Numbered from the stretch's first letter, positions 14,692 through 22,210 are shown. The stretch: DNA of 24,826 nucleotides from Patescibacteria group bacterium (GCA_015491135.1 WFWK01000036.1:1-24826); one strand, 5' to 3'. Notes: generated by a model from the letters alone, not told the origin. Program-made: numbers and translations.

Positions 14692-14730
14692 CAAATTAAA
14701 AGCCACACTTGTAGTGTGGCTTTTAATTTG
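14692..14730. terminator. Strong bidirectional terminator
   Basis: A perfect 17-bp stem (14692-14708 with 14714-14730) and a 5-base loop TTGTA; the 3' arm ends in TTTTAATTTG in both directions. It separates tRNA-Leu from the convergent small-membrane-protein operon ending at 14749. Confidence 0.92.
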
Positions 14731-14748
14731 TATTTGAAAAACTTGGTC

Positions 14749-15027
14749 CTATCTTCTCGGTAAATCAATTCCTAATGTATTGGTAATTATCATAACTATA
14801 CCGTAGGCAGTAACAATAATAAGCATTCCGGCTATCCCCCAGATCATGTGCCGCATTCCGGTTTGTCTGGCTTCGGTATTATCCGTCTGTGAGATAAAAA
14901 CCACCAATCCCCAGAAAAAAAGCATGGTGGCCAGCGCAAAAAGTAGCATAATCAAAGGGTCTATAAAGACATCAATGATTTTATCAAGCATTTTAAACCC
15001 TTGATTTACACCGGCCATACTAGCCAT
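14749..15027 (-). CDS. TrbC/VirB2-like two-helix membrane protein (possible major subunit)
   Basis: 92 residues with two hydrophobic helices (about 23-46 and 61-86) separated by a short polar turn (TDNTEARQTG), the layout of VirB2/TrbC pilins. No cleavable signal peptide is obvious; the N-terminal 20 residues are mildly polar. The second helix (MIWGIAGMLIIVTAYGIV) resembles those of the two upstream paralogues. It is the last gene of the operon, its ATG overlaps the previous stop (TAATG), and it has the strongest Shine-Dalgarno sequence of the window, suggesting high expression. Pilin-like function is inferred from topology and neighbours; another small inner-membrane assembly protein is possible. 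Confidence 0.7.
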   Translation of the reverse strand: MASMAGVNQGFKMLDKIIDVFIDPLIMLLFALATMLFFWGLVVFISQTDNTEARQTGMRHMIWGIAGMLIIVTAYGIVMIITNTLGIDLPRR

Positions 15028-15371
15028 TATCTATATCTCCTTTCTATAACGTCGGGAATAATCGGTTTGGTTTGATCAACTTTAAATGTTGACCTCAAAA
15101 CACCTATAATTCCCCAAATGGAAACCATCACAAAAATAGCGACAACTCCCATAATCATTATCTGAATTCCTTTAGTTTTATTTTCGGCAACTTCACCTGA
15201 GAGAAGGTACATTGCAAGACCCCAGAAAAAGGCCAAAACAGCAATCGCAAGCAAGATGGGGATTATGGCATTTACAATTCCACTTATTGTTCCCAGGGTG
15301 TGTTTAAGAGTTACCGCCTCTGATAAGAATGGTATAAATGCCAAACTGAAAACTAAAGCAAATTTTTTCAT
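15027..15371 (-). CDS. TrbC/VirB2-like membrane protein with signal peptide
   Basis: 114 residues. Signal peptide 1-19 (MKKFALVFSLAF, cut near SEA), then two hydrophobic helices (about 29-57 and 69-94) separated by the polar turn SGEVAENKTKG, and a basic tail. The stretch IFVMVSIWGI (second helix) also occurs in the protein at 15642-15953, and the DNA there is nearly identical (15109-15137 versus 15682-15710), so the two are recent paralogues. VirB2/TrbC pilins form secretion or conjugation pili. Here no ATPase or channel gene is adjacent, so assembly partners must lie elsewhere. The start is the ATG at 15371; a possible TAATAT -10 lies 6 bases before it. Confidence 0.72.
   Translation of the reverse strand: MKKFALVFSLAFIPFLSEAVTLKHTLGTISGIVNAIIPILLAIAVLAFFWGLAMYLLSGEVAENKTKGIQIMIMGVVAIFVMVSIWGIIGVLRSTFKVDQTKPIIPDVIERRYR
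15035..15043 (-). promoter_or_regulatory. Strong Shine-Dalgarno sequence of the last operon gene
   Basis: AAAGGAGAT on the minus strand (15043-15035) lies 7-9 bases before the ATG at 15027, inside the end of the upstream gene. It stands out because most starts in this window have no such site. Confidence 0.8.
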
Positions 15372-15438
15372 AAATCTATATTAACTTCTAATTTTTAACT
15401 TGTTTAACTTATTGTAACAAACCCAGATGTTTTTACAA

Positions 15439-15645
15439 TCACATTTGTGGATTAAAATATAACAAAACCAGAATTAAAAGTAGGATTATAATTCCTATAT
15501 TTATAGCTTGTGTCATAAAATTTAACCCTAAAAACTCCAATTGATCATCTTCACTCCCCTTCCAGTACACCACAAACCCGACTATCATCATATAAATTGC
15601 CACAGCAAGCGGAATTGAAAGTATAGTATAGATAAACTGCATCAT
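15439..15645 (-). CDS. Small two-helix membrane protein, unidentified
   Basis: 68 residues: two strong hydrophobic helices (about 5-27 and 46-64) joined by a charged segment (YWKGSEDDQLE). I do not recognise a family. It is shorter than the VirB2-like neighbours and has no signal peptide; two-helix VirB3-like proteins have a comparable layout, but this is only a topological analogy. The ATG overlaps the previous TGA (ATGA, 15642-15645), so it is translationally coupled and very likely real. A 67-base gap without clear signals separates it from the next gene at 15371. Confidence 0.6.
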   Translation of the reverse strand: MMQFIYTILSIPLAVAIYMMIVGFVVYWKGSEDDQLEFLGLNFMTQAINIGIIILLLILVLLYFNPQM

Positions 15646-15953
15646 AAGCCTCTAAGTAAAGTCTCGCGTAAAATTATCAATATTCCCCAAATGGAGACCA
15701 TAACAAATATTATCAAAATACCCCAAAAAGCTATGGAGGTCATTTTCTTGGACTTCTCAGCGCTCTGCTCTCCCCATAAATTTTTTGCTATGTTATAAAA
15801 GAAAATCAAAACAGCCACTCCAATCAGAAGTTTTGAAATCTGATCTATAATCGGCAAAAGAAAATCGTATATCAACTCCTTAAAAGATTTTGGCGTCGCA
15901 AAAGAGATGGTTGGAACAAGCGCAAGCGAAAGTATGCTCAAAAACTTTTTCAT
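15642..15953 (-). CDS. TrbC/VirB2-like membrane protein with signal peptide
   Basis: 103 residues. Signal peptide 1-19 (cut near ISFA), helix 1 about 33-58, polar turn (GEQSAEKSKK), helix 2 about 71-95 with IFVMVSIWGI. It is the closest paralogue of the protein at 15027-15371, seen at both protein and DNA level. The gene begins 1 base after the stop of its upstream neighbour and overlaps the next gene by 4 bases. Likely a pilin-like or structural envelope protein; the role is inferred. Confidence 0.72.
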   Translation of the reverse strand: MKKFLSILSLALVPTISFATPKSFKELIYDFLLPIIDQISKLLIGVAVLIFFYNIAKNLWGEQSAEKSKKMTSIAFWGILIIFVMVSIWGILIILRETLLRGL

Positions 15954-15954
15954 A

Positions 15955-16317
15955 CTAATTTCTTAGCTCATCTACGGTGCCTCTTATAAGCGCAGCCAAG
16001 GCTGAGGCTCCCAGTATTAAAATTATACCAACCACTCCCCAGAAAAAATTATGCTTAGCTTTCACTATCTCGTCTTTATTTCCTTGTGCTGCAACAAACC
16101 TAAAACCGGCATATACTATAAACAAAACCGACAAAGGAAGACCGACATAAACAATCGCTTGCAAAAATCTCTCTATTAAAGTTTCAACCGAGTTAACTCC
16201 TTCAAGAGGATTGCAAAGCCCTGTGCAACCACCTGTGGCACTGCTGTACTTTGGCAATAAAGCCACGGTTACCAATAAAACATAAAAATATATAATATGT
16301 TTTCTAATTACTTCCAT
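15955..16317 (-). CDS. TrbC/VirB2-like membrane protein with signal peptide and two Cys
   Basis: 120 residues. N-terminal signal or anchor (about 8-27), a short segment with two Cys (TGGCTGLC), then the two-helix pilin-like core (about 53-73 and 88-109) with AGFRFVAAQGNKDEI as the polar connector. AGFRFV...G followed by a polar turn is a common pattern in Parcubacterial TrbC/VirB2-like proteins. Its ATG lies inside the end of the solute-binding-like gene (10-base overlap), which ties the two families into one transcript. Confidence 0.75.
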   Translation of the reverse strand: MEVIRKHIIYFYVLLVTVALLPKYSSATGGCTGLCNPLEGVNSVETLIERFLQAIVYVGLPLSVLFIVYAGFRFVAAQGNKDEIVKAKHNFFWGVVGIILILGASALAALIRGTVDELRN

Positions 16318-17648
16318 TTTTCAAGTAAAGCTTTTAATTCTTTGTCCGCATAAGAGACAGCTTCTGAGAAACGCAATTTACCGGACAAAACAGAATTGAC
16401 CATGTTGGCAAATATTGCATCTGTGTTTTTAGGGTCCGGATCAAGCCAACCGAATGCAATAACGGCAGACCTTCTGAAAATCTCTTGCACCGGATTATCG
16501 GCTTCTTTGTTTAATACAATCCTAAGAGGTGGCATCGCAGTGTGATATTTGGAGAAAAGCGCCGATTGTGTCGGTTGTGTTAAAAACAAAGCTATGGCAA
16601 TTGAGCTGTAAGGATCTCTTGCATGTTTTGGTACAACAAAAGCATATAACCTTCCAAAAGTTGCATTTCTTTTGGCATCTTCTCTGATTTGTGGCAAAGG
16701 AGCCACATCAAAATTTAAATTTGGATTTTTGTTTTTTATGTCATTAAGCTCGCTTGCATATCCTATATACATAGCCAATCTGCCTTGGGAAAATAAATCA
16801 AGAGAATTTGGTAAAGACCTGTTGTAGGTGTAGAAAAACTTTGAAGGATTTGCAAACTCGGTGTAAAACCTTAAAACTATTTGCATTGCCGGTATTTGGC
16901 TAAAACCTTCTCCAGCAACAGAAGATGCCAAAGCCGAGAAAAGCTGACCTTCCGGAGTTTTCTCTATAACTTTTCCTCCTTTTTGTGTAAGCATTGTAAC
17001 TAAAATATCTTTTGCATGGTTTATGTTGTCATATGTTCCCAAGCCCACGGCGGCAATATCTATCACACCGTTTTGTTGTTTTTTGGTAATTCTTGAGGAT
17101 AAATCAATAAGTTCATCCCAGTATTTCGGCGGTACTGTCTTTCCGGCATCGGCAAACAAATCTCTGTTCCAATATAAAACCATTGGATCAACCGAAAAAG
17201 GCAAACCCAATATTCCTCTTTCTGACAAAAACAAAGAGCCTTCATCTACAAAAATATCCATAAACTCTCGGCGAGAGTAAGTTTTCATTCCATAGGCTTC
17301 ATCATAAGGGATTGGGGTTATCTTGTCCCAATACTGCAGAATTTGCGACTGATCAATCAAGAACAGGTCGGGACCGTTGCCTGAGGCAAGAGCATTTACA
17401 ATTTCACTTTCATACTCTTCCGGTTCAATATAGCGGTACTTTATGAGATTTGCATTTTCACTTATATCTCCCAGTTCATTTAAATATTTATCAAACAAGT
17501 CAGGATCAAAAGTTCCCCATACTTCTACAGTTTCCAAAGAGTTACCCCCGCCACCTCCAGATAATCCGGCAAATACAAGAACGGCGACAACTATAAAGAA
17601 TGCAAAAATACCTAAAATTACCAGCTGAAAAACGGATATCTTTTTCAT
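16308..17648 (-). CDS. Membrane-anchored extracellular solute-binding-like protein
   Basis: 446 residues from the ATG at 17648; a TTG at 17654 would add two residues. A single N-terminal helix (7-28) and a Gly-rich spacer (30-35) anchor the protein without a lipobox Cys, unlike normal lipoprotein solute-binding proteins. The rest resembles the family 1 sugar-binding proteins of ABC transporters: VEVWGTFDPDLFDKYL (41-56), then NGPDLFLIDQSQ, ILGLPFSVDPMVLYWNRDLF, GRLAMYIGYASE and YAFVVPKHARDP. No ABC permease or ATPase genes are near. Instead the gene leads an operon of five small membrane proteins, so it may be an extracellular component of that apparatus rather than of a transporter. The start is supported by TATAAT 6 bases upstream of the ATG. 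Confidence 0.85.
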   Translation of the reverse strand: MKKISVFQLVILGIFAFFIVVAVLVFAGLSGGGGGNSLETVEVWGTFDPDLFDKYLNELGDISENANLIKYRYIEPEEYESEIVNALASGNGPDLFLIDQSQILQYWDKITPIPYDEAYGMKTYSRREFMDIFVDEGSLFLSERGILGLPFSVDPMVLYWNRDLFADAGKTVPPKYWDELIDLSSRITKKQQNGVIDIAAVGLGTYDNINHAKDILVTMLTQKGGKVIEKTPEGQLFSALASSVAGEGFSQIPAMQIVLRFYTEFANPSKFFYTYNRSLPNSLDLFSQGRLAMYIGYASELNDIKNKNPNLNFDVAPLPQIREDAKRNATFGRLYAFVVPKHARDPYSSIAIALFLTQPTQSALFSKYHTAMPPLRIVLNKEADNPVQEIFRRSAVIAFGWLDPDPKNTDAIFANMVNSVLSGKLRFSEAVSYADKELKALLEKWK

Positions 17649-17654
17649 AGCCAA

Positions 17655-17660
17655 ATTATA
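17655..17660 (-). promoter_or_regulatory. -10 box of the solute-binding/VirB2-like operon, predicted leaderless
   Basis: Perfect TATAAT on the minus strand (17660-17655), 6 bases before the ATG at 17648. The -35 is weak. No Shine-Dalgarno sequence. Confidence 0.65.
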
Positions 17661-17714
17661 CCACGCTCAATAAAAGTGCAAAATAAAACTGTGAGCTATT
17701 GCAAAATTTGAAAA

Positions 17715-18365
17715 TTAAGGCTTGCGAAACATTAAAATATAATGATGCGCGGCACGCGGAAACTCTTGTTCAAAAACAAACCCGGCGCTCTCGGCAATTT
17801 TTTGCGCTTTCTCGGGAGAGAAAACCATACTGGGGGGTGGACCAAAACCCGAAAAAGAATCTATCCAATCAATAATAACCATTTTCCCGCTGTTTTTTAA
17901 AATTCTGTTAGCTTCAAGCAAAAAGTTTAATTTCTCTTGTGATTGAAACAAAACATTTGCTACCAACACAAAATCAATCGTGTTGTCATTTATTTTCGTT
18001 CCTCTTGCCCGTTCAACATCAGCCCAAAGATAGACAATATTATCAAGACCCAGCGCTTGTGCGTCTTTTTTTATTCTGCCCAACATATCTTTTTGTACCT
18101 CCACGGCATAAACCGTGCCGGAGTCTCCCACCTTCTGTGCCAAGGGAATTGTGTATCTGCCTTCTCCGGCCCCCAAATCAGCCACAGCCATACCGGGGCG
18201 AATCGCAAACATCTCAACAGTGGTCTGAGGGTTTAAAAACCCGGTTTCAGTACCACCTGAGGCAAGCGCTCTTTTGGTTCTTTCAAGTTCGTCAGATCTT
18301 TTGGCTTGCGCATATAAATTGCGCGCTTTTTGATCATTAAATCCAAATCCGGCAGGTACACTCAT
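17715..18365 (-). CDS. Class I SAM-dependent methyltransferase
   Basis: 216 residues. Motif I VADLGAGEGRYT (61-72) binds SAM, followed by VYAVEVQKDML (85-95) with the acidic ribose-binding residue, then DNIVYLWADVE, DFVLVANVLF and LKNSGKMVIIDW. This is the UbiE/Methyltransf_11-like fold. The substrate (small molecule, lipid, protein or RNA) cannot be told. It appears monocistronic, between the solute-binding operon and the gyrA 3' element. The ATG at 18365 is preceded by TATACT at exactly 6 bases. Confidence 0.88.
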   Translation of the reverse strand: MSVPAGFGFNDQKARNLYAQAKRSDELERTKRALASGGTETGFLNPQTTVEMFAIRPGMAVADLGAGEGRYTIPLAQKVGDSGTVYAVEVQKDMLGRIKKDAQALGLDNIVYLWADVERARGTKINDNTIDFVLVANVLFQSQEKLNFLLEANRILKNSGKMVIIDWIDSFSGFGPPPSMVFSPEKAQKIAESAGFVFEQEFPRAAHHYILMFRKP

Positions 18366-18371
18366 GTCATA

Positions 18372-18377
18372 AGTATA
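18372..18377 (-). promoter_or_regulatory. -10 box of the methyltransferase gene, predicted leaderless
   Basis: TATACT (18377-18372, 5 of 6), 6 bases, then the ATG at 18365. TTGTTG at 18399-18394 (spacer 16) is a possible -35. Confidence 0.55.
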
Positions 18378-18430
18378 ACAACTCTAAGAATTTCAACAAA
18401 AGCAAGTGGGGATATCCTCTACTTTTTTTC

Positions 18431-18543
18431 TGCTTGCCAAGCCCTAAATTTTATTTAGAACTCGGTTTGCCAAACCCTAAATAAACTACCATGATGCAAA
18501 GCATCTAGGGGTATTTCCGGACAGTCCAATAAAATTTAGGGCT
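18431..18543. repeat. Repeat-rich element at the gyrA 3' end
   Basis: Perfect 16-bp inverted repeat: AGCCCTAAATTTTATT (18440-18455) with 18528-18543. The right arm contains the last two sense codons and the stop of gyrA. Overlapping it are two 18-base direct repeats (18432-18449 and 18465-18482, period 33) that differ at two positions which pair with each other in a small hairpin (C-G becomes T-A). A further hairpin GATGC-AAA-GCATC lies at 18493-18505. No U-tract follows the stem on the gyrA strand, so it is not a standard intrinsic terminator. Confidence 0.85.
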
Positions 18544-21013
18544 CGACCCGTTCACCTCCGTCTTCTGACTCCAGCACTTCTATTGAAGCCACGGCATCTC
18601 CCGATTTTAACCTCATAATTTTTACACCCACCGTAGTCCTTCCCAAGGTCGGAACCTCTTTCAAATCAGTCTTTAAAACAATTCCTTTCTGAGAGATGGC
18701 AACCAACTCGCCTTCGTCTCCGGCAACAACGGCAGCTCCGATAAGCTCTTTTGTTTTGGAATTCAAGTTCACGGTTTTTATACCCGCTCCACCACGTTTT
18801 TGAACTTTGTACTCAGCAAGAGGAGTTTTCTTGCCATAGCCTGTTGAAGTTGCAACAAAGAGTTTGTAACTATTATCCCCCTTGGGAACTACACCCGCAC
18901 CAACAACAATATCTCCTTTTTTCAAAGAAATCCCTTTCACTCCCGCGGCGACACGTCCCATAGAGCGAACATCGGATTCTTTAAAACGAATTGCCATACC
19001 AAGTCGTGTTACTAAAACCACATCATCACCCTTCTTTACAAAATGCGCGCTTTTTAGCCTGTCTCCATCCGCCAGTTTGATGGCCACAAGCCCGCTTCTT
19101 CTAACTTCAAAAAATTGAGATGCGTCTGTTTTTTTAACCGTTCCGGACCTTGTAACCATAAACATTGAAAGATTATCAGTTTGTTTTACATCTTTCGGCA
19201 TCGGCAAAACGGAAGTAATTCTTTCATCTCCCACTAAAGGCAAGAAATTAACAATCGCCTTTCCTTTTGTGGATTTCTTGCCTTCCGGTATCTCATACAT
19301 TTTTGTTTTATAAACTTTTCCGGAATCGGAGAAAAACAACAAATCACTGTGAGCGCTTGCCGTTAAGAAGATAGACACAACATCTTCTTCCTTGGTATTC
19401 ATGTCCGCCGCGCCGACACCGCCTCTTTTTTGCTTTCTGTATTCGGCCGGGTTGGTTCGTTTAATGTAACCGCCTTTTGTAAGAACAAGAGCGTATTCTT
19501 CATCGGGAATCAAATCTTCCATTGAGAAATCTTTCGCCGGACGCGCAACAATTTTTGTTCTTCTGTCATCTCCATATTTTTCAGCCAACTCCTTTAATTC
19601 TTTTTTAATTAAAGTCATTTTGCGCGACTTGCTTTTCAGCAAAGCTTCCAGCTCTTTAATAAGTTTTTGAATTTCTTTCAGTTCATCTTCTATTTTCTTT
19701 CGCTCAAGGTTGGCAAGTTTTTGCAATTTCATCTCCAAAATCGCGGTTGCTTGAATTTCCGAGAACTTAAATTTTTTCATCAAGCCCGCATGCGCCGTCG
19801 GTACATCTTTGCTGGCTTTGATAAGTTTTATAATTTCATCAATATGATCAAGCGCCTTTTTAAGACCGATTAAGATATGCTCGCGAGCTTTCGCTTTTTT
19901 CAAGTCAAACTCCGCTCTGCGAGTAATAACTTCAACTCTGTGTTTTATATGCGCCTCTATCAAATCTTTCAGTCCCAGAGTTTGTGGAACACCGTCAACC
20001 AAAGCAACCATGTTGTAGTGGAAAGTTTCCTCAAGTTGTGTGTGTTTGTAAATATAGTTTAAAACAGATTGCGGATGAGCCGAAGATTTTAAATCTATCA
20101 CAATGCGAATATCCGAGGTTGACTCATCTCTTAAAGCCTTTATACCGTCAAGTTTTTTGGCGTGCACCAAATCGGCTATCTTTGCGATAAGATTTGCTTT
20201 GTTTACACGATAAGGAATTGAGGAGATAACAATTTGAAACGTTCCGCGTTTTGCCTCAACTATCTCTGCCTCTCCGCGAACAACAACACCGCCACGCCCG
20301 GTTGCATATGCTTGTTGTATATCTTTTTTGTTAAATGCTACACAGCCTGTCGGAAAATCCGGACCTTTTACAAACTTTAGCAAATCCTCGGTTGTGGCTT
20401 TCGGGTTGTCTATCAAATGCACTGTAGCATCTACAACCTCGCGCAAGTTATGAGGAGGAATGTTTGTCGCCATTCCAACGGCAATTCCCAAAGTACCGTT
20501 GATAAGAAGGTTAGGAGGCAATGCCGGAAGCACTGTCGGCTCTTTGTGTGTGTTGTCATAGTTGGGACGAAAATCAACCGTCTCTTTCTCTATATCCTTC
20601 AACATCTCTCCGGCAAGTCCCGACATTTTGGCCTCCGTATAACGCATAGCCGCCGCCGGATCACCGTCAATTGAACCAAAGTTTCCTTGCCCGATTATAA
20701 GCGGATAGCGCATGGAAAAATCTTGCGCCATATTAACCAAAGAATCGTAAACCGCCGAGTCTCCGTGCGGGTGGTACTTTCCCAAAACCTCACCAACCAC
20801 GGTTGCGGATTTCTTGGTTTTAGCACCGGCGGTCAGCCCCATCTTATGCATTGCATATAAAATCCTTCTGTGAACCGGCTTTAGTCCATCGCGAACATCC
20901 GGCAAGGCGCGTGCGGTTATAACCGTCATTGCATAATCAAGATATGACTCTTTCATTTCTTTCACTATCTCATGCGGTATGATTTTGCTGTTTGTTGTTT
21001 GTTTTTCAGTCAT
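18536..21013 (-). CDS. gyrA: DNA gyrase subunit A
   Basis: 825 residues. The breakage-reunion domain has the catalytic Tyr at 125 in AAMRYTEAKM. The quinolone-determining region KYHPHGDSAVYDS (79-91) keeps the Ser and Asp typical of sensitive enzymes. The coiled-coil arm and the C-terminal beta-pinwheel repeats follow. QKRGGAG (in YKVQKRGGAG) serves as the GyrA box, favouring gyrase over topoisomerase IV, although the box departs from QRRGGKG. It works with GyrB, which is not in this window, to introduce negative supercoils. It begins 6 bases after the upstream small membrane-protein gene. An internal TAAAAT 8 bases before the ATG might add a second promoter. Its stop codon lies inside the inverted repeat at 18440-18543. 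Confidence 0.97.
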   Translation of the reverse strand: MTEKQTTNSKIIPHEIVKEMKESYLDYAMTVITARALPDVRDGLKPVHRRILYAMHKMGLTAGAKTKKSATVVGEVLGKYHPHGDSAVYDSLVNMAQDFSMRYPLIIGQGNFGSIDGDPAAAMRYTEAKMSGLAGEMLKDIEKETVDFRPNYDNTHKEPTVLPALPPNLLINGTLGIAVGMATNIPPHNLREVVDATVHLIDNPKATTEDLLKFVKGPDFPTGCVAFNKKDIQQAYATGRGGVVVRGEAEIVEAKRGTFQIVISSIPYRVNKANLIAKIADLVHAKKLDGIKALRDESTSDIRIVIDLKSSAHPQSVLNYIYKHTQLEETFHYNMVALVDGVPQTLGLKDLIEAHIKHRVEVITRRAEFDLKKAKAREHILIGLKKALDHIDEIIKLIKASKDVPTAHAGLMKKFKFSEIQATAILEMKLQKLANLERKKIEDELKEIQKLIKELEALLKSKSRKMTLIKKELKELAEKYGDDRRTKIVARPAKDFSMEDLIPDEEYALVLTKGGYIKRTNPAEYRKQKRGGVGAADMNTKEEDVVSIFLTASAHSDLLFFSDSGKVYKTKMYEIPEGKKSTKGKAIVNFLPLVGDERITSVLPMPKDVKQTDNLSMFMVTRSGTVKKTDASQFFEVRRSGLVAIKLADGDRLKSAHFVKKGDDVVLVTRLGMAIRFKESDVRSMGRVAAGVKGISLKKGDIVVGAGVVPKGDNSYKLFVATSTGYGKKTPLAEYKVQKRGGAGIKTVNLNSKTKELIGAAVVAGDEGELVAISQKGIVLKTDLKEVPTLGRTTVGVKIMRLKSGDAVASIEVLESEDGGERVEP

Positions 21014-21019
21014 GGTTTG

Positions 21020-21427
21020 CTATTTTATCACATTGTTATCTTTCTCTAAAATTTTTACCTCGCCATTTTCTTGCAATTGCAATCTTATGAGATTTTCCGT
21101 TGCTTTTTCTATCTCTTGGTCATCAATTTTTACAGCTGGGTTTTGCAGTACATCGTTTAAAATTTTCGTTGGCGAGTTTTTAACGGAACCACCTATGGCC
21201 TGCAATGAGTTTGCCGTGTCATTCCAGATATCCTCAAACGCTTTAAAAGAAGACGCGGCCTGTCTTTTTTGCTGTTCATTTGAGTTTTTAAAAGTCAAAG
21301 AGTCTTTAAAGTACAACGTTACAGCCCAGAAAGCGGCCAAAACCAGCACAGTCAAAATTGAAAAAGCCAAAGCGATGGCGCGCCTCTCCTCTTCCGGACG
21401 CATTTTTAATTTGGACAAAAACTCCAT
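21020..21427 (-). CDS. Small single-pass membrane protein, unidentified
   Basis: 135 residues. A basic N-terminus (KLKMRPEEERR) is followed by one hydrophobic helix (about 16-39, ALAFSILTVLVLAAFWAV) and an outward-facing, mostly helical polar tail rich in Asn, Gln and Lys. No family recognised. The gene sits between the metallo-beta-lactamase-fold gene (6-base gap) and gyrA (6-base gap) on the same strand, so all three are probably one operon. No role in supercoiling can be claimed from this. Confidence 0.7.
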   Translation of the reverse strand: MEFLSKLKMRPEEERRAIALAFSILTVLVLAAFWAVTLYFKDSLTFKNSNEQQKRQAASSFKAFEDIWNDTANSLQAIGGSVKNSPTKILNDVLQNPAVKIDDQEIEKATENLIRLQLQENGEVKILEKDNNVIK

Positions 21428-21433
21428 AGATTA

Positions 21434-22084
21434 TCAAGATTGTACCACAAACACTTTCCCTTGATAAGTATCAACGTCTCTTTTTTTAAGTGTCAACTTA
21501 TCAACAACCGGCGCGTCATCTTGACCCGCCTCTTTCAAAAACTCTCGCAGAGAAGCACTGGATCCTATTCCGTCAAAATGCATTGGAATTATAACTTTTG
21601 CCTCTAAAGATACAGCCAAAGAATGTGCCTCCGACGGCGAGAGTACCTCCCCGTCTCCGATTGGAACAAACAAAATATCAACCCCTTCCATATCTTCGGT
21701 AATTTTAAAATCCATTGCTTCTTTATCTTTCAAAGCGCCCAAATACAAAATATTCATACCTTCCAGTGAGACGGCATAAATCGTATTAATAAGAAAATCT
21801 CCTCCTTTTTTTGATTCATAACCGCTCTGAGTCGGAACCCCGTGAACAAACACTGACTTTACTTCATACTCGCCGGGGCCATCTATAACAAACAAATCTT
21901 TTCCTTTTCTTTCAACTTCCGAGACTCCGTTAAAATCAGGGTGATCCAAAGACACCAAAGCGATGTCTGCGCCAAATTTGACTGTCTTTAGAATTTTTGA
22001 TTGTTTTGATATGGGATTAAAAGCCAAGGTTGTCTCCCCAAAACTGACCTTAAAAAATTCTCCCTTGTGATGTGTAATTATCAT
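21434..22084 (-). CDS. Metallo-beta-lactamase-fold protein with degenerate metal site
   Basis: 216 residues, UlaG/YtkL-like MBL_fold_3 family. Recognisable landmarks are TLAFNPI, ADIALVS (39-45), IDGPGEYEV (67-75), MNILYLGAL and IIPMHFDG near the C-terminus. The metal motif, normally HxHxDH, reads LDHPDF (46-51), so two of its three His are replaced by Leu and Phe while H48 and D50 remain. The late HFD His is kept. It may bind fewer metals or be a non-catalytic homologue. First gene of the unit leading to gyrA. The ATG at 22084 lies 6 bases after TAAAAT. Confidence 0.82.
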   Translation of the reverse strand: MIITHHKGEFFKVSFGETTLAFNPISKQSKILKTVKFGADIALVSLDHPDFNGVSEVERKGKDLFVIDGPGEYEVKSVFVHGVPTQSGYESKKGGDFLINTIYAVSLEGMNILYLGALKDKEAMDFKITEDMEGVDILFVPIGDGEVLSPSEAHSLAVSLEAKVIIPMHFDGIGSSASLREFLKEAGQDDAPVVDKLTLKKRDVDTYQGKVFVVQS

Positions 22085-22090
22085 GACGGT

Positions 22091-22096
22091 ATTTTA
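22091..22096 (-). promoter_or_regulatory. -10 box of the MBL-gyrA operon, predicted leaderless
   Basis: TAAAAT (22096-22091, 5 of 6) followed by ACCGTC and the ATG at 22084. The -35 (TTGCTT at 22118-22113, spacer 16) is weak. Confidence 0.55.
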
Positions 22097-22174
22097 AAAC
22101 AACAAAAGCGAAAAGCAAATTTTGAATTTGCGCGCGCTTGAGACTTAAACTTACTCCCAAACAAGCACTATGTG

Positions 22175-22203
22175 TTGTATGGAAACAAGTCTCTTGTTAC
22201 AAT
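22175..22203 (+). promoter_or_regulatory. Promoter of the FemAB-like gene, predicted leaderless
   Basis: TTGTAT (22175-22180), spacer 17, TACAAT (22198-22203) with extended TG, then 7 bases and the ATG at 22211. It supports that ATG over a GTG at 22172 in the same frame, which would lie upstream of the promoter. Confidence 0.65.
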
Positions 22204-22210
22204 CTGTCAA

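Noticed and set aside
15381..15410. Three TTAACTT repeats before a VirB2-like gene
   Set aside because: Spacings of 14 and 9 bases are irregular and the sequence is AT-rich; not convincing as an operator.
18432..18482. Two direct repeats that might start a CRISPR array
   Set aside because: Only two 18-base units with a 15-base spacer, no third full unit, no cas genes; they fit a hairpin element better.
22172..22210. GTG start for the FemAB-like protein
   Set aside because: Lies upstream of the TACAAT -10; the ATG at 22211 is 7 bases after it, and family alignment does not need the extra 13 residues.
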